Of a stretch of DNA of 64,000 nt, positions 14,120-22,553 are shown one piece after another; the stretch's first letter is position 1; the number at the start of each line of letters is the position of its first letter. The position numbers and the translations under genes were made by a program. The notes below the pieces were generated by a model. The model was not told the DNA's origin, did no database searches, and saw only the letters and a program-made list of their open reading frames with translations. Origin of the DNA: Murimonas intestini (GTDB taxonomy: Bacteria > Bacillota > Clostridia > Lachnospirales > Lachnospiraceae). The DNA lies in the NCBI RefSeq assembly GCF_024622195.1, contig NZ_JANKBI010000014.1, positions 62,001 to 126,000 of the forward strand, given 5' to 3'.

Positions 14120-17100
14120 CTATTTCTTACGCTTTCTTACAAAAATCACTCCAACTATCACTATACATACGAGTGCTACTGCGAGTATTACAATCCATAT
14201 AATAATCTGTGTATTATCGCCTGTTTTAGGTACATTCGTAGGATTGCTGATCTGAGTAACACCCTGGATCGTTTTCAACAGTTTCGAATCTGTGAGCACA
14301 TAGTCGGAACAATGTTCCTGTTCTATCTGTCCATAGCCGTCACTGCCTATTGTCACCTCCTGTACCAGAGTAAACCCTTCTTTTTCAGGATTGTAGTAAT
14401 AATAATAGCAGAGAGCTCCTGCATGTGCCTGATCCAGAGGGAATCTTATAATAGCTTTGCCCGGCAGCTGTCCGTCATGGTTAAAATGTATAAATTCTAC
14501 AAATTGCTTTCCAGCCAGACTTTTTGCCTTTTCATAGTTAGTTCCGCTGTTCAGGGAGGTTCCGAAATCATAATTCGTAACTCCTTCTACAGCCTGCATT
14601 GTTCCTTTCAGGAACGTAAATGATACACTACCATTATTAATTACAATATTCTGTTTCGCATTATCTGCAATCAGCTTATTCATATCATCTGCACTGATCA
14701 CAGTCTGGCCTGAAGAAAGTGAAACAGTCTTAGTCTCCGGAAGAGCTTCTGTCTCCTTTTCCTTTATGGTAAAGTTGATCTTTATAGATGCTGTCGTACC
14801 ATCAGCTGTCCACTGTGCTCCATCATAGACCTGCTTTTTGAGGTTTATCTGAAGTGTATAGTCTCCTTTGCCAAGATCAAGTGTACCCTTATATGGTCCA
14901 TTCTGCCATGTTGCTGTATTATTTCCTGCTGTCCAGTCAGACGGCACATATCTCACATCGCCTTTGCCCGGAGCATTATTATCCATTCCTGCTCCCTTAA
15001 CCTCAAAGGATGGCTTGTCGCCTACAGTAAATACTGAACCACTCTTGATGCCACTGACTGTACTGTTAGCCGGATCAGGCACTACTGGCACATGCTCCGG
15101 TGCCTTTGCCTCCCAAATGGCTGTAAATGTAATATTTCCAGCTATATTTGTCAATTCAGCGCCTGCATTATACGTGTTCTGCCCATCGCTCCAACCTTTA
15201 AATGTATAACCTGTCTTCTCCGGCACTTCTGCTGGAATTGTGTAGGAATTTCCTTCTTCCACGCTGGCTGCCTGCGGTACTACTCCGCCTGTCGCTCCCT
15301 GGCCGTCGAAGGTTATGTTGTAATATGTCTTCGGTATTTCCTGCCAGTCTGCTGTAAACGTGATATTTCCAGCTATATTTGTTATGTCAGTGCCTGCTTT
15401 GTAAATATTCTGGCCATCACTCCAGCCGTTGAATGTATAACCTGTCTTCTCCGGCACTTCTGTTGGAATTGTGTAGGAATTTCCTTCTTCAACGCTGGCT
15501 CCCTGAGGCACTACTCCTCCTGTGGCTCCCTGGCCGTCAAAGGTTATACTATAATAACCTTTCCACACTGCTGTTAACGTAATGTTTCCTTTTATATCTG
15601 TTATGTCAGTGCCTGCTGCATACACATTCTGGCCATCGCTCCAGCCTTTGAATGTATAACCTGTCTTCTCCGGCACTTCTGTTGGAATTGTGTAGGAATT
15701 TCCTTCTTCAACGCTGGCTCCCTGAGGCACTACTCCTCCTGTGGCTCCCTGGCCGTCAAAGGTTATACTATAATAACCTTTCCACACTGCTGTTAACGTA
15801 ATGTTTCCTTTTATATCTGTTATGTCAGTGCCTGCTGCATACACATTCTGGCCATCGCTCCAGCCTTTGAATGTATAACCTGTTTTCTCCGGCACTTCTG
15901 CTGGAATTGTGTAGGAACTTTCTTCTTCAACACTGGCTCCCTGAGGCACTACTCCTCCTGTGGCTCCCTGACCGTCAAAGGTTATACTATAATAACCTTT
16001 CCACACTGCTGTTAATGTAATGTTTCCTTTTATATCTGTTATGTCAGTGCCTGCTGCATACACATTCTGGCCATCGCTCCAGCCTTTGAATATATACCCT
16101 GCTTTCTCCGGCACATCCGATGGAATTGTGTAGGGATTTCCTTCCTCTACGCTGTCGTTCCCCGGTACTCCTTCTGTTGCTCCCTGGCCATCAAAGGTTA
16201 TGCTAAATTCCACAGGAACTGCTTTCCATGATGCCATCAAAGTTATATCACTTGTGATATTCTCGATTGTATCCCAGGTATTATAAAGCGTATCATTATA
16301 ACTCCAGCCTTCAAATATATAGGAATCCCTCTCCGGAACTGGTATTGTCTCATCTAATGTTAAGCTGTCGCCTTCTCTGACTATAATTGGTTCCGGTACA
16401 TTTCTTCCTGTTTGACCATTTCCTTCAAAAGTAACCTTCCATGTTTTAGTCCAGTCTGCATACAGAGTCACATCTGTACTGACAGTCACTGGAGCACCTG
16501 GGTTATAATAATTCCATTCATCATCCCGCCATCCATTAAAAGAATATCCTTCTAATTCTGGCGTTACATCAGGGATTGTAGTTGTATATACGCCTTCTGC
16601 CAGTAATGCTTTAACCGCTTCTGGAACATTATATGTGGCTCCATTTCCATCAAATGTTATAGTATGAAAATCCGGCAGTCCATTGCCCAGCGGACTACCT
16701 ACATTAGATGGCTCTGTCTGCGGCTCCCAGCCGTTCTCTGTGCCAGGCTCCGTACTTCCTGTTCCGCCATCTGGCTCTGTCTGCGGCTCTGTGCCAAGCT
16801 CCGTACTCCCTGTTCCATCATCACCTGTCTGAGGTTCTGTGACTGGCTCAGTAGTTCCGGTATCCTCTGTACCGGCAGCGCCTGTGTCCTGCCACTGTGC
16901 ATACAGTACCAGGCCGCCTTCATTCAATGTCACTTCACTGCCTGCTGCATAGTTTTCACCAGTCCCGTCCCAGGAAGTATTCCAGCCGGTAAATTCTATA
17001 TTTTCCGGTGTCTGAAATTCTGCTGCGCCTGCAATCTCTTCAAAACCGCTGACCTTATACTTCTCTCCTGTTATTGCGAGAATAGAATGCGATGCCTCTG

Positions 17101-17710
17101 TTCCATCATTCGAAATAGAATAAGTGACATTCGACTCTTTACCCCACGCAGGTTCAAGATCAATAGTTCCCCCCTGATTTTCGCGGAACAGTTCTGCCGG
17201 GATATCCCACGCATTCCTGATGACCTTAACATTTTCTTCGCCTGCTTCTGGATTTTGCTTCTTTACCTTCCAGCCTGCTGCTACGTTACCTTCATTCGTA
17301 ATTCCTGATTCTTCCAGAACTGTCTTTACTTTCTCAAGAGAAATTTCCGAGCCCTTAAGAGCTGCTTCCAGGTCTTCATCCACTCCGTCCCATACAAAAG
17401 AGTAAGCCTGCTCTATTGTCTTGCCTGTTTCTTCTGAAGTTACATCTGTTGGTATTTCCTGGCCTTCACCGCCTTCCGACAGCTCACCTCCCTCAACGGG
17501 TTCTCCGGTATCCTCCTGGGTTCCTTCCTGGCCGGTGCCTGCATCTTCTTTTCCATCAGTCAGGTGGTAGACAATCCTTCCGCTGTACGTTGTGCCTCCA
17601 CCATCCCCCGATGCTTCTGCTGTCAATGTGCCTGCATTCCCAAATACTGTCCCGACCAGAAACAGCATCGCCAGAACACAGGACATCAGACGTTTTACTG
17701 ATTTTTTCAT
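14120..17710 (-). CDS. Wall-anchored surface protein with InlB/Flg_new-type repeats
   Basis: The 1196-residue protein has a cleavable signal peptide (about 1-34, ending near 'AEA'). A Glu/Gly/Thr-rich low-complexity stretch follows, twice: ~50-95 and ~280-340. Then come seven to eight repeats of the Listeria-Bacteroides (Flg_new/InlB B-repeat) type, each of the form 'ITFDGQGATGGVVPQ… PEKTGYTFKGWSDGQN… ITLTAVW'. A C-terminal beta domain follows. The end is 'VPKTGDN', a ~20-residue hydrophobic helix and 'RKRKK', a sortase sorting signal of the LPxTG class. It should be covalently linked to peptidoglycan and may serve adhesion. No sortase gene is in the window. The start is backed by AAGGAGGAGG upstream. 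Confidence 0.85.
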   Translation of the reverse strand: MKKSVKRLMSCVLAMLFLVGTVFGNAGTLTAEASGDGGGTTYSGRIVYHLTDGKEDAGTGQEGTQEDTGEPVEGGELSEGGEGQEIPTDVTSEETGKTIEQAYSFVWDGVDEDLEAALKGSEISLEKVKTVLEESGITNEGNVAAGWKVKKQNPEAGEENVKVIRNAWDIPAELFRENQGGTIDLEPAWGKESNVTYSISNDGTEASHSILAITGEKYKVSGFEEIAGAAEFQTPENIEFTGWNTSWDGTGENYAAGSEVTLNEGGLVLYAQWQDTGAAGTEDTGTTEPVTEPQTGDDGTGSTELGTEPQTEPDGGTGSTEPGTENGWEPQTEPSNVGSPLGNGLPDFHTITFDGNGATYNVPEAVKALLAEGVYTTTIPDVTPELEGYSFNGWRDDEWNYYNPGAPVTVSTDVTLYADWTKTWKVTFEGNGQTGRNVPEPIIVREGDSLTLDETIPVPERDSYIFEGWSYNDTLYNTWDTIENITSDITLMASWKAVPVEFSITFDGQGATEGVPGNDSVEEGNPYTIPSDVPEKAGYIFKGWSDGQNVYAAGTDITDIKGNITLTAVWKGYYSITFDGQGATGGVVPQGASVEEESSYTIPAEVPEKTGYTFKGWSDGQNVYAAGTDITDIKGNITLTAVWKGYYSITFDGQGATGGVVPQGASVEEGNSYTIPTEVPEKTGYTFKGWSDGQNVYAAGTDITDIKGNITLTAVWKGYYSITFDGQGATGGVVPQGASVEEGNSYTIPTEVPEKTGYTFNGWSDGQNIYKAGTDITNIAGNITFTADWQEIPKTYYNITFDGQGATGGVVPQAASVEEGNSYTIPAEVPEKTGYTFKGWSDGQNTYNAGAELTNIAGNITFTAIWEAKAPEHVPVVPDPANSTVSGIKSGSVFTVGDKPSFEVKGAGMDNNAPGKGDVRYVPSDWTAGNNTATWQNGPYKGTLDLGKGDYTLQINLKKQVYDGAQWTADGTTASIKINFTIKEKETEALPETKTVSLSSGQTVISADDMNKLIADNAKQNIVINNGSVSFTFLKGTMQAVEGVTNYDFGTSLNSGTNYEKAKSLAGKQFVEFIHFNHDGQLPGKAIIRFPLDQAHAGALCYYYYYNPEKEGFTLVQEVTIGSDGYGQIEQEHCSDYVLTDSKLLKTIQGVTQISNPTNVPKTGDNTQIIIWIVILAVALVCIVIVGVIFVRKRKK
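15342..16217 (-). repeat. Tandem 219-bp in-frame repeats
   Basis: The repeat unit is 219 bp (73 residues). The three copies beginning near 15561, 15780 and 15999 differ at only a few bases. The flanking copies are more diverged. This pattern fits recent in-frame duplication within the surface protein gene. Confidence 0.9.
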
Positions 17711-17761
17711 AGTTGCGCCTCCTCCTTATATTTGTGCAAATTCGCCTAGTTGATTAATTAT

Positions 17762-17790
17762 ATTATACTCCATATTTCAATGGCTGTCCA
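17762..17790 (-). promoter_or_regulatory. Predicted promoter of the surface protein gene
   Basis: On the minus strand, TGGACA (17790-17785), a 17-nt spacer and TATAAT (17767-17762) lie about 50 nt before the ATG. Confidence 0.6.
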
Positions 17791-17921
17791 TGAACTTCAG
17801 GAAACCATAAGAATTTACAAAAAACCTTTACAAAAAAATAGTAATAAAAACTTAATGATTATCTTCGGCAGGCTGATTGACAAACGTATTTTTACCATGT
17901 ATCATTCTGAAGTAAATGAGC

Positions 17922-17948
17922 GTTACTGATCACTGATCGGACAGTAAC
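17922..17948. repeat. Dispersed repeat family 2 copy
   Basis: GTTACTG (17922-17928) and CAGTAAC (17942-17948) form a 7-bp inverted repeat with TCACTGATC-type loop sequence, like the copies at 28450, 50702 and 24975. It lies in the leader of the + strand acetyltransferase gene. Confidence 0.6.
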
Positions 17949-17983
17949 AGATAAGCCTTTCAGGCAGAATGGAGAGAAATATT

Positions 17984-18523
17984 ATGAGCAGACTGACACT
18001 AGCCGGATTAAAAGATTTTGATGAGATCTACGAATTGATGGAGACGTCTTTTCCTGACATAGAACACAGAACTAAAAAAGACCAGAGAGATTTATTTAAG
18101 GACAACGCTTATCAGGTATGGATCGTCAGGCAGGACAATGGAACTCTGGGCGGATTTCTGAGCACATGGGACTTCGGAGACTTCCGTTTTGCGGAACATT
18201 TCGCTGTAAATCCGGCACTCAGGGGACACGGGCTTGGAAAAGAAATGCTGGCGGACTGGCTGGATTCCTCCTGTCTTCCCGCTGTCCTGGAAGTAGAGCT
18301 TCCTGAAAATGAGATTGCAAAACGAAGGATAGGCTTCTATGAAAGGCTGGGGTTCCGGCTTAATACATTTGCCTATCTGCAGCCGCCCATGCAAAAAGGG
18401 AAGGATAACCTTCCCCTTTATATCATGAGTTATCCTGCCGCCCTTACAGCGGAAGATTTCCTGCCCTGGAAAAAAATTCTTTATACCAGGGTCTATAAAA
18501 CAGACACCTTTTCAGGCTGCTGA
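17984..18523 (+). CDS. GNAT-family acetyltransferase
   Basis: The ATG at 17984 is preferred because GGAGAG lies 7 nt upstream; the in-frame ATG at 17969 has no such site. The 179-residue product has the GNAT core: 'FDEIYELMETSFP' (helix 1), 'FRFAEHFAVNPALRGHGLGKEML' with the acetyl-CoA pyrophosphate loop (R-G-H-G-L-G), and 'AKRRIGFYERLGFRLN', the conserved late helix. It probably acetylates a small molecule or peptide; the substrate is not predictable. It converges with cysK, whose stop is 17 nt away. Confidence 0.85.
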   Translation: MSRLTLAGLKDFDEIYELMETSFPDIEHRTKKDQRDLFKDNAYQVWIVRQDNGTLGGFLSTWDFGDFRFAEHFAVNPALRGHGLGKEMLADWLDSSCLPAVLEVELPENEIAKRRIGFYERLGFRLNTFAYLQPPMQKGKDNLPLYIMSYPAALTAEDFLPWKKILYTRVYKTDTFSGC

Positions 18524-18540
18524 GCAGACATCCCTCTCTC

Positions 18541-19473
18541 TCAGTCCTCAAACAGCTCTGTAGAAAGATAACGCTCTCCTGTGTCCGGCAGGAGAGCCAC
18601 GATAAGCTTTCCTTCGTTTTCAGGCCGTTTTGCAAGCTCCATGGCAGCCCACAGTGATGCTCCTGAAGAGATCCCCACAAGTATGCCCTCTTCATGTGCG
18701 ATCAGCCTGGCTGTCTGTATTGCCGCATCATTTTCTACCGTTACCACCTCATCATATACTTTTGTGTCCAGCACATCCGGCACAAAGCCTGCACCGATAC
18801 CCTGGATCTTATGAGGTCCGGCCGTTCCCTTTGTCAGGACCGGTGACGCAGCAGGCTCTACCGCCACTACTTTTACTTCCGGATTCTTTTCCTTGAGATA
18901 GTGTCCTGTACCTGTGATTGTCCCTCCTGTTCCGATGCCTGCCACAAAAATATCTACCTTTCCATCCGTATCGTTCCAGATCTCCGGTCCTGTAGTCCTC
19001 TCATGAACCGCAGGGTTTGCAGGATTCTCAAACTGACCTGCTAAAAATGAATCCGGGATTTCCCCTGCCAGCTCTTCAGCCTTGGCTATGGCCCCCTTCA
19101 TCCCCTTGCTGCCCTCTGTGAGCACGATCTCTGCCCCATATCCCTTCAGAAGCTTTCTTCTCTCTATACTCATAGTTTCCGGCATCACAAACACTGCTTT
19201 GTATCCCCTGGCAGCCGCTATACTTGCCAGCCCTATACCCGTATTTCCGCTTGTCGGCTCAATGATCGTTGCTCCCGGTTTAATCAGGCCCTGTTTTTCC
19301 GCATTTTCAATCATAGACTTTCCAACACGGTCCTTCACGCTGCCCGCAGGATTAAAATATTCCAGCTTTACGGCTACTCTGCCCTTCAGCCCTTCCTTTT
19401 TTTCCAGTTTCTTCATTTCTACAAGAGGTGTTCCCCCTATAAGTTCTGTAATATTTTCATATATCCTTGCCAT
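18541..19473 (-). CDS. cysK: Cysteine synthase A (O-acetylserine sulfhydrylase)
   Basis: At 310 residues this is the standard CysK size. The enzyme makes cysteine from O-acetylserine and sulfide with PLP. 'NPAGSVKDRVGKSMIE' contains the PLP-binding Lys, 'PTSGNTGIGLA' is the substrate loop, 'GIGTGGTITGTGHYL' binds the PLP phosphate and 'GISSGAS' is also present. It is the last gene after cymR-like and metY genes on the same strand, 51 nt after metY, with AGGAG before the ATG. In Bacillus, CysK also binds CymR to form the cysteine-sensing repressor, and the same pairing is possible here because a CymR-like gene lies two genes upstream. Confidence 0.97.
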   Translation of the reverse strand: MARIYENITELIGGTPLVEMKKLEKKEGLKGRVAVKLEYFNPAGSVKDRVGKSMIENAEKQGLIKPGATIIEPTSGNTGIGLASIAAARGYKAVFVMPETMSIERRKLLKGYGAEIVLTEGSKGMKGAIAKAEELAGEIPDSFLAGQFENPANPAVHERTTGPEIWNDTDGKVDIFVAGIGTGGTITGTGHYLKEKNPEVKVVAVEPAASPVLTKGTAGPHKIQGIGAGFVPDVLDTKVYDEVVTVENDAAIQTARLIAHEEGILVGISSGASLWAAMELAKRPENEGKLIVALLPDTGERYLSTELFED

Positions 19474-19524
19474 TTTATGTCTCCTATCTTTTTTATTATT
19501 ACTTTTATTTTTGCAGCTGCGTTG

Positions 19525-20826
19525 TTACTGTATAACACTGATTTTATTGAATGCCTGGTCCAGGTCATAGATAATATCATCTATATGCTCTGTCCCTATG
19601 GAAAGCCTGATCGTATTCGGTTTAATGCCTGAATCCAGCAGCTCTTCTTCTGTCATCTGTGAATGTGTTGTACTGGCCGGATGGATCACAAGGGATTTTA
19701 CGTCTGCAACATTTGCCAGAAGTGAGAATATTTCCAGGTGATCAATGAATTCCTGGGCTTCTTTTGCACCTCCCTTGATCTCAAATGTGAAGATGGATGC
19801 CCCTCCTTTTGGAAAGTAACGTTTATACAGCTCATTATATGGGCTGTCCGGGAGAGACGGATGGTTTACCTTCTCCACCTGAGGATGATTATTCAGGTAC
19901 TCCACCACCTTCAGTGTATTTTCCACATGACGCTCCACACGAAGTGAAAGTGTTTCAAGTCCCTGAAGGAAAATAAAGGCGTGGATCGGGGAAAGGGTTG
20001 CTCCCATATCCCTGAGCAGGATCGCCCTGATCTTTGTCACAAAGGCAGCCGGTCCTGCCACTTTTGTAAAGCTTGCCCCATGATAACTGGGATTTGGCTC
20101 TGTCAGTGACGGGAACTTTCCTGATGCTTCCCAGTCAAATTTTCCGCCGTCTATTATAACTCCACCGATGGTGGTTCCGTGCCCTCCGATAAACTTAGTT
20201 GCCGAGTGGACTACAATGTCAGCGCCGTGCTCTAAGGGACGGAGAAGGTAGGGTGTGGCAAATGTGCTGTCAACTACAAGAGGGATCTTGTGGCTGTGTG
20301 CGATCCGGGCTGTTTTTTCTATATCTATCAGGCTGGCATTGGGATTTCCTATACTTTCAATAAAAATTGCCTTTGTATTTTCCCGGATTGCCTTTTCAAA
20401 GCTGCCCTCCTCGTCCGGATCCACAAATGTAGCGGAGATACCATATTCAGGAAGTGTATGGGCCAGGAGATTGTAGCTGCCCCCGTAAATTGTCTTGGCT
20501 GCGACAATGTGGTCGCCTGCCTGGGCCAGATTCTGGAACGTATACGTAACTGCTGCCGCCCCGGATGCCACTGCAAGCGCCGCCACACCGCCTTCCAGAG
20601 CAGCGATCCTCTTCTCGAAGATATCCTGGGTAGTATTTGTCAGCCTCCCGTAAATATTCCCTGCATCCGACAGATTAAATCTGGCTGCCGCGTGCTCGCA
20701 GTTCCTGAAAACATAAGAGGTAGTCTGGTAAATAGGCACTGCCCGTGCGTCGGATACCACATCCGGCTCTTCCTGGCCTACATGTAACTGAAGTGTCTCA
20801 AATTTTAACTGTCTTTCTTCTTTCAT
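19525..20826 (-). CDS. metY: O-acetylhomoserine sulfhydrylase
   Basis: This 433-residue enzyme of the Cys/Met-metabolism PLP family converts O-acetylhomoserine and sulfide to homocysteine. 'FETLQLHVGQEEPD' is the typical O-acetylhomoserine sulfhydrylase start, 'YGRLTNTTQDIFEKRIAALEGG' and 'SGAAAVTYTFQNLAQAGDH' form the cofactor site, and the PLP Lys lies in 'VVHSATKFIGGHGT'. The length and N-terminus favour MetY over MetB/MetC. The start at 20826 has AGAGGAG upstream; the frame extends to 20847 without a better site. It is followed by cysK and preceded by a CymR-like regulator and a palindromic element, which together suggest sulfur-dependent control. Confidence 0.95.
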   Translation of the reverse strand: MKEERQLKFETLQLHVGQEEPDVVSDARAVPIYQTTSYVFRNCEHAAARFNLSDAGNIYGRLTNTTQDIFEKRIAALEGGVAALAVASGAAAVTYTFQNLAQAGDHIVAAKTIYGGSYNLLAHTLPEYGISATFVDPDEEGSFEKAIRENTKAIFIESIGNPNASLIDIEKTARIAHSHKIPLVVDSTFATPYLLRPLEHGADIVVHSATKFIGGHGTTIGGVIIDGGKFDWEASGKFPSLTEPNPSYHGASFTKVAGPAAFVTKIRAILLRDMGATLSPIHAFIFLQGLETLSLRVERHVENTLKVVEYLNNHPQVEKVNHPSLPDSPYNELYKRYFPKGGASIFTFEIKGGAKEAQEFIDHLEIFSLLANVADVKSLVIHPASTTHSQMTEEELLDSGIKPNTIRLSIGTEHIDDIIYDLDQAFNKISVIQ

Positions 20827-20883
20827 AATAGTATCTCCTCTTCTCATTTATATATTTAATTATTAGTTACCATAGTTATTTAG

Positions 20884-20898
20884 TAGGAATTAATCCTA
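20884..20898. promoter_or_regulatory. Candidate Rrf2/CymR operator before metY
   Basis: TAGGA-ATTAA-TCCTA is a 15-bp inverted repeat in the AT-rich gap between the CymR-like gene and metY. Its position and AATTCC-type half-sites suit a CymR-like regulator, but the assignment is inference. Confidence 0.4.
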
Positions 20899-20904
20899 AA
20901 AAAA

Positions 20905-21348
20905 TTAAATATAATACATGTTCCCTTCCTGCATATTCAGCCGCCGGTAATTTTCAACCAGCTCCGCCAGTGTTCTCTCCTCCAGAAATTGATTTACAGA
21001 ATCATTAATTCTGTCCCAGACCATTTCATTAAGAGTCTTTCTCAGATTGTCATCTGCCTTTTCTGATTCCGGCTCATCCACTATTGAAAACCTGCCTTCC
21101 AAGGCAGTCAGGATATCCCCCAGGCATATCTCTTCAGGCCTTTTTGATAACATATAGCCTCCCTGTGCACCCTTGACGCTTTTTACAATTCCGGCCTTCC
21201 TCAGCGTGGCAAATACTTGTTCCAGATAGTTCAGGGAAATTTTCTGCCTCTGTGCCACGCTTACAAGTGAGACTGTGGTATTGTCGCCATTAGCCGCCAG
21301 ATCAACCAGTGCCCTCAGGCCATATCTCCCTTTTGTAGATATTTTCAT
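20905..21348 (-). CDS. Rrf2-family regulator, CymR-like
   Basis: The 147-residue protein has the Rrf2 winged helix: 'MKISTKGRYGLRALVDLA' at the N-terminus, 'VSLVSVAQRQKISLNYLEQVFATLRKAGIV' as the HTH and 'VKGAQGGYMLSKRPEEI' as the wing. It has only one Cys, in the middle, and lacks the three-Cys Fe-S ligand cluster of IscR. That favours CymR, the repressor of cysteine metabolism genes. It lies directly before metY and cysK on the same strand, with its own promoter at 21398-21426. In Bacillus and Staphylococcus, CymR acts with CysK as sensor of O-acetylserine. The CymR assignment here is inference from residues and context. Confidence 0.85.
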   Translation of the reverse strand: MKISTKGRYGLRALVDLAANGDNTTVSLVSVAQRQKISLNYLEQVFATLRKAGIVKSVKGAQGGYMLSKRPEEICLGDILTALEGRFSIVDEPESEKADDNLRKTLNEMVWDRINDSVNQFLEERTLAELVENYRRLNMQEGNMYYI

Positions 21349-21397
21349 GCAGCCCCTCCTTTTTTCCTACCATTTATATATGTTTTATATGTTTTCT

Positions 21398-21426
21398 TTT
21401 ATACACCTATTTTTACTGTATGTCAA
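21398..21426 (-). promoter_or_regulatory. Strong predicted promoter of the CymR-like/metY/cysK unit
   Basis: On the minus strand, consensus TTGACA (21426-21421), a 17-nt spacer and TATAAA (21403-21398). The leader holds overlapping ACATATAAA-type direct repeats that could be an autoregulatory site. Confidence 0.8.
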
Positions 21427-21435
21427 CTCTTTTTT

Positions 21436-21855
21436 TTACTTCTCTCCTGCTCTGGCAGCCAGCTCTTCCACGGTTACGCTCTCTGCCACACTCTTGATCC
21501 GTTCCCACAGCTCGCCCCAGGTCCCTCTTGTAGGACATTTTTCACACTCTATGCCGCAGTCAGTGGAATACACCAGACACTTGACAGGGGCAAGATTTCC
21601 TTCCACCGCCCTCAGTACTTCAAGGACTGTGATATCCCCGGCCTCCTTTGCAAGACAATATCCGCCATACGCTCCGCGTGTACTGCTTATTAGTCCCGCC
21701 TTCTTCAGCATCCCGGCTATCCTTTCCAGATACTTTTCCGACAGCTGCCTTCTCTGCGCAATATCCTTAAGACTGGCCAGCCTGTCCGGTTCCGAATGCA
21801 TGGCCAGGTCCACAATGATCTCAAGCGCATATGTTCCTTTTGTAGAAATCTTCAT
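21436..21855 (-). CDS. Rrf2-family regulator with a four-Cys cluster (IscR-like)
   Basis: The start at 21855 gives the standard 139-residue protein beginning 'MKISTKGTYALEIIVDLAMH'. A longer frame to 22059 would duplicate coding DNA of the next gene. The HTH is 'ASLKDIAQRRQLSEKYLERI', and the wing contains 'STRGAYGGYCLAKE'. The C-terminal part has 'KCLVYSTDCGIECEKCPTRG', four cysteines spaced x6, x3 and x2. These are candidate [Fe-S] ligands, so it may sense iron-sulfur status, redox or NO. Its ATG overlaps the stop of the DUF1700 gene (ATGA), so the two are translationally coupled. It may control its own operon or Fe-S genes elsewhere; no isc/suf gene is in view. Confidence 0.88.
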   Translation of the reverse strand: MKISTKGTYALEIIVDLAMHSEPDRLASLKDIAQRRQLSEKYLERIAGMLKKAGLISSTRGAYGGYCLAKEAGDITVLEVLRAVEGNLAPVKCLVYSTDCGIECEKCPTRGTWGELWERIKSVAESVTVEELAARAGEK

Positions 21856-22412
21856 CGTCTGCCTCCTCTGCGCACCAGAGATACGATGAACACGATAAGA
21901 AGAATCGGGAAAAAGAACCTGAGTACAAATGCCATAATAGATCCCAGGATCGAGAACAGCGCCACAACTATAACAATAATTACGGCTATGGCCAGCCATT
22001 TTCCAATACCGGAACCTGAGCCTCCGCCCTGGCTCTGGCCTGCATCCTGATTCTGCCATCCGCCCCAGTTTCCCGGGCCGAATCCTCCATGGCCTCCAAA
22101 ACCGCCCTGGCTGCCGAATCCGCCCTGATTCCCATATGATCCCTGGTCATTATAGCCGTTCTGCCCGTTCCCATACTGAGAATAGCCAGATGTACCTGCA
22201 TTTTCCCTGGCTTCCCTGGCAGTCTCCAGAATGCTTTTGGCAATAAGCAGCGGGCTGCCCAGGCTGGCTGTCATCTCATCCTCTGTCTTCCCTGCGCTGA
22301 CACCTTCTCTTATATATTCATCATAGTAACGAATATGCTCCTGCACCTGGGCGGGACTCAATTCCCCCTCCAGACGTGCCTGCAGCTCTTTTAGAAATTC
22401 CTGTCTTCTCAT
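21852..22412 (-). CDS. DUF1700/HAAS-domain membrane protein
   Basis: This 186-residue protein begins with the HAAS helical domain of DUF1700: 'RRQEFLKELQARLEGELSP', 'QEHIRYYDEYIREG' and 'ASLGSPLLIAKSIL' (residues 1-65). A flexible Gly/Asn/Gln-rich linker (~75-135) follows, with repeats of 'GGFGSQGGFGGHGG' type. Two close hydrophobic helices occupy ~138-180, and the tail is basic ('RRGGRR'). HAAS proteins are usually encoded beside PadR regulators and are thought to transmit membrane or lipid signals. Here the partner is an Rrf2 regulator, coupled through a 4-nt overlap, which is uncommon. The promoter lies at 22485-22513. Function is unknown beyond this. Confidence 0.8.
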   Translation of the reverse strand: MRRQEFLKELQARLEGELSPAQVQEHIRYYDEYIREGVSAGKTEDEMTASLGSPLLIAKSILETAREARENAGTSGYSQYGNGQNGYNDQGSYGNQGGFGSQGGFGGHGGFGPGNWGGWQNQDAGQSQGGGSGSGIGKWLAIAVIIVIVVALFSILGSIMAFVLRFFFPILLIVFIVSLVRRGGRR

Positions 22413-22484
22413 ACTGCCTGATTCCTTTCACAATCCGGATACCCGGGACTTAATAGTTACACTCAATTACTGTTTCCTGCATTT

Positions 22485-22513
22485 ATTTTACCTTACTTAC
22501 TATGATGTTTCAA
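22485..22513 (-). promoter_or_regulatory. Predicted promoter of the DUF1700-Rrf2 operon
   Basis: On the minus strand, TTGAAA (22513-22508), 17 nt, TAAAAT (22490-22485). The leader to 22412 contains no obvious regulatory RNA. Confidence 0.6.
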
Positions 22514-22553
22514 ATAAAATTTTTCTATACTAAATTCGGTAATTATAAACTGG

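Noticed and set aside
15560..16217. Regular repeats that could be mistaken for a CRISPR array
   Set aside because: The 219-bp period has no unique spacers and encodes a well-formed protein repeat in one frame.
20848..20904. SAM or T-box riboswitch before metY
   Set aside because: The gap is only 57 nt to the upstream stop, AT-rich, with no S-box helices or T-box sequence; a protein operator is more likely.
21856..22059. N-terminal extension of the second Rrf2 regulator
   Set aside because: The extension overlaps the DUF1700 coding sequence and carries no homology; the overlap ATGA marks the real start.
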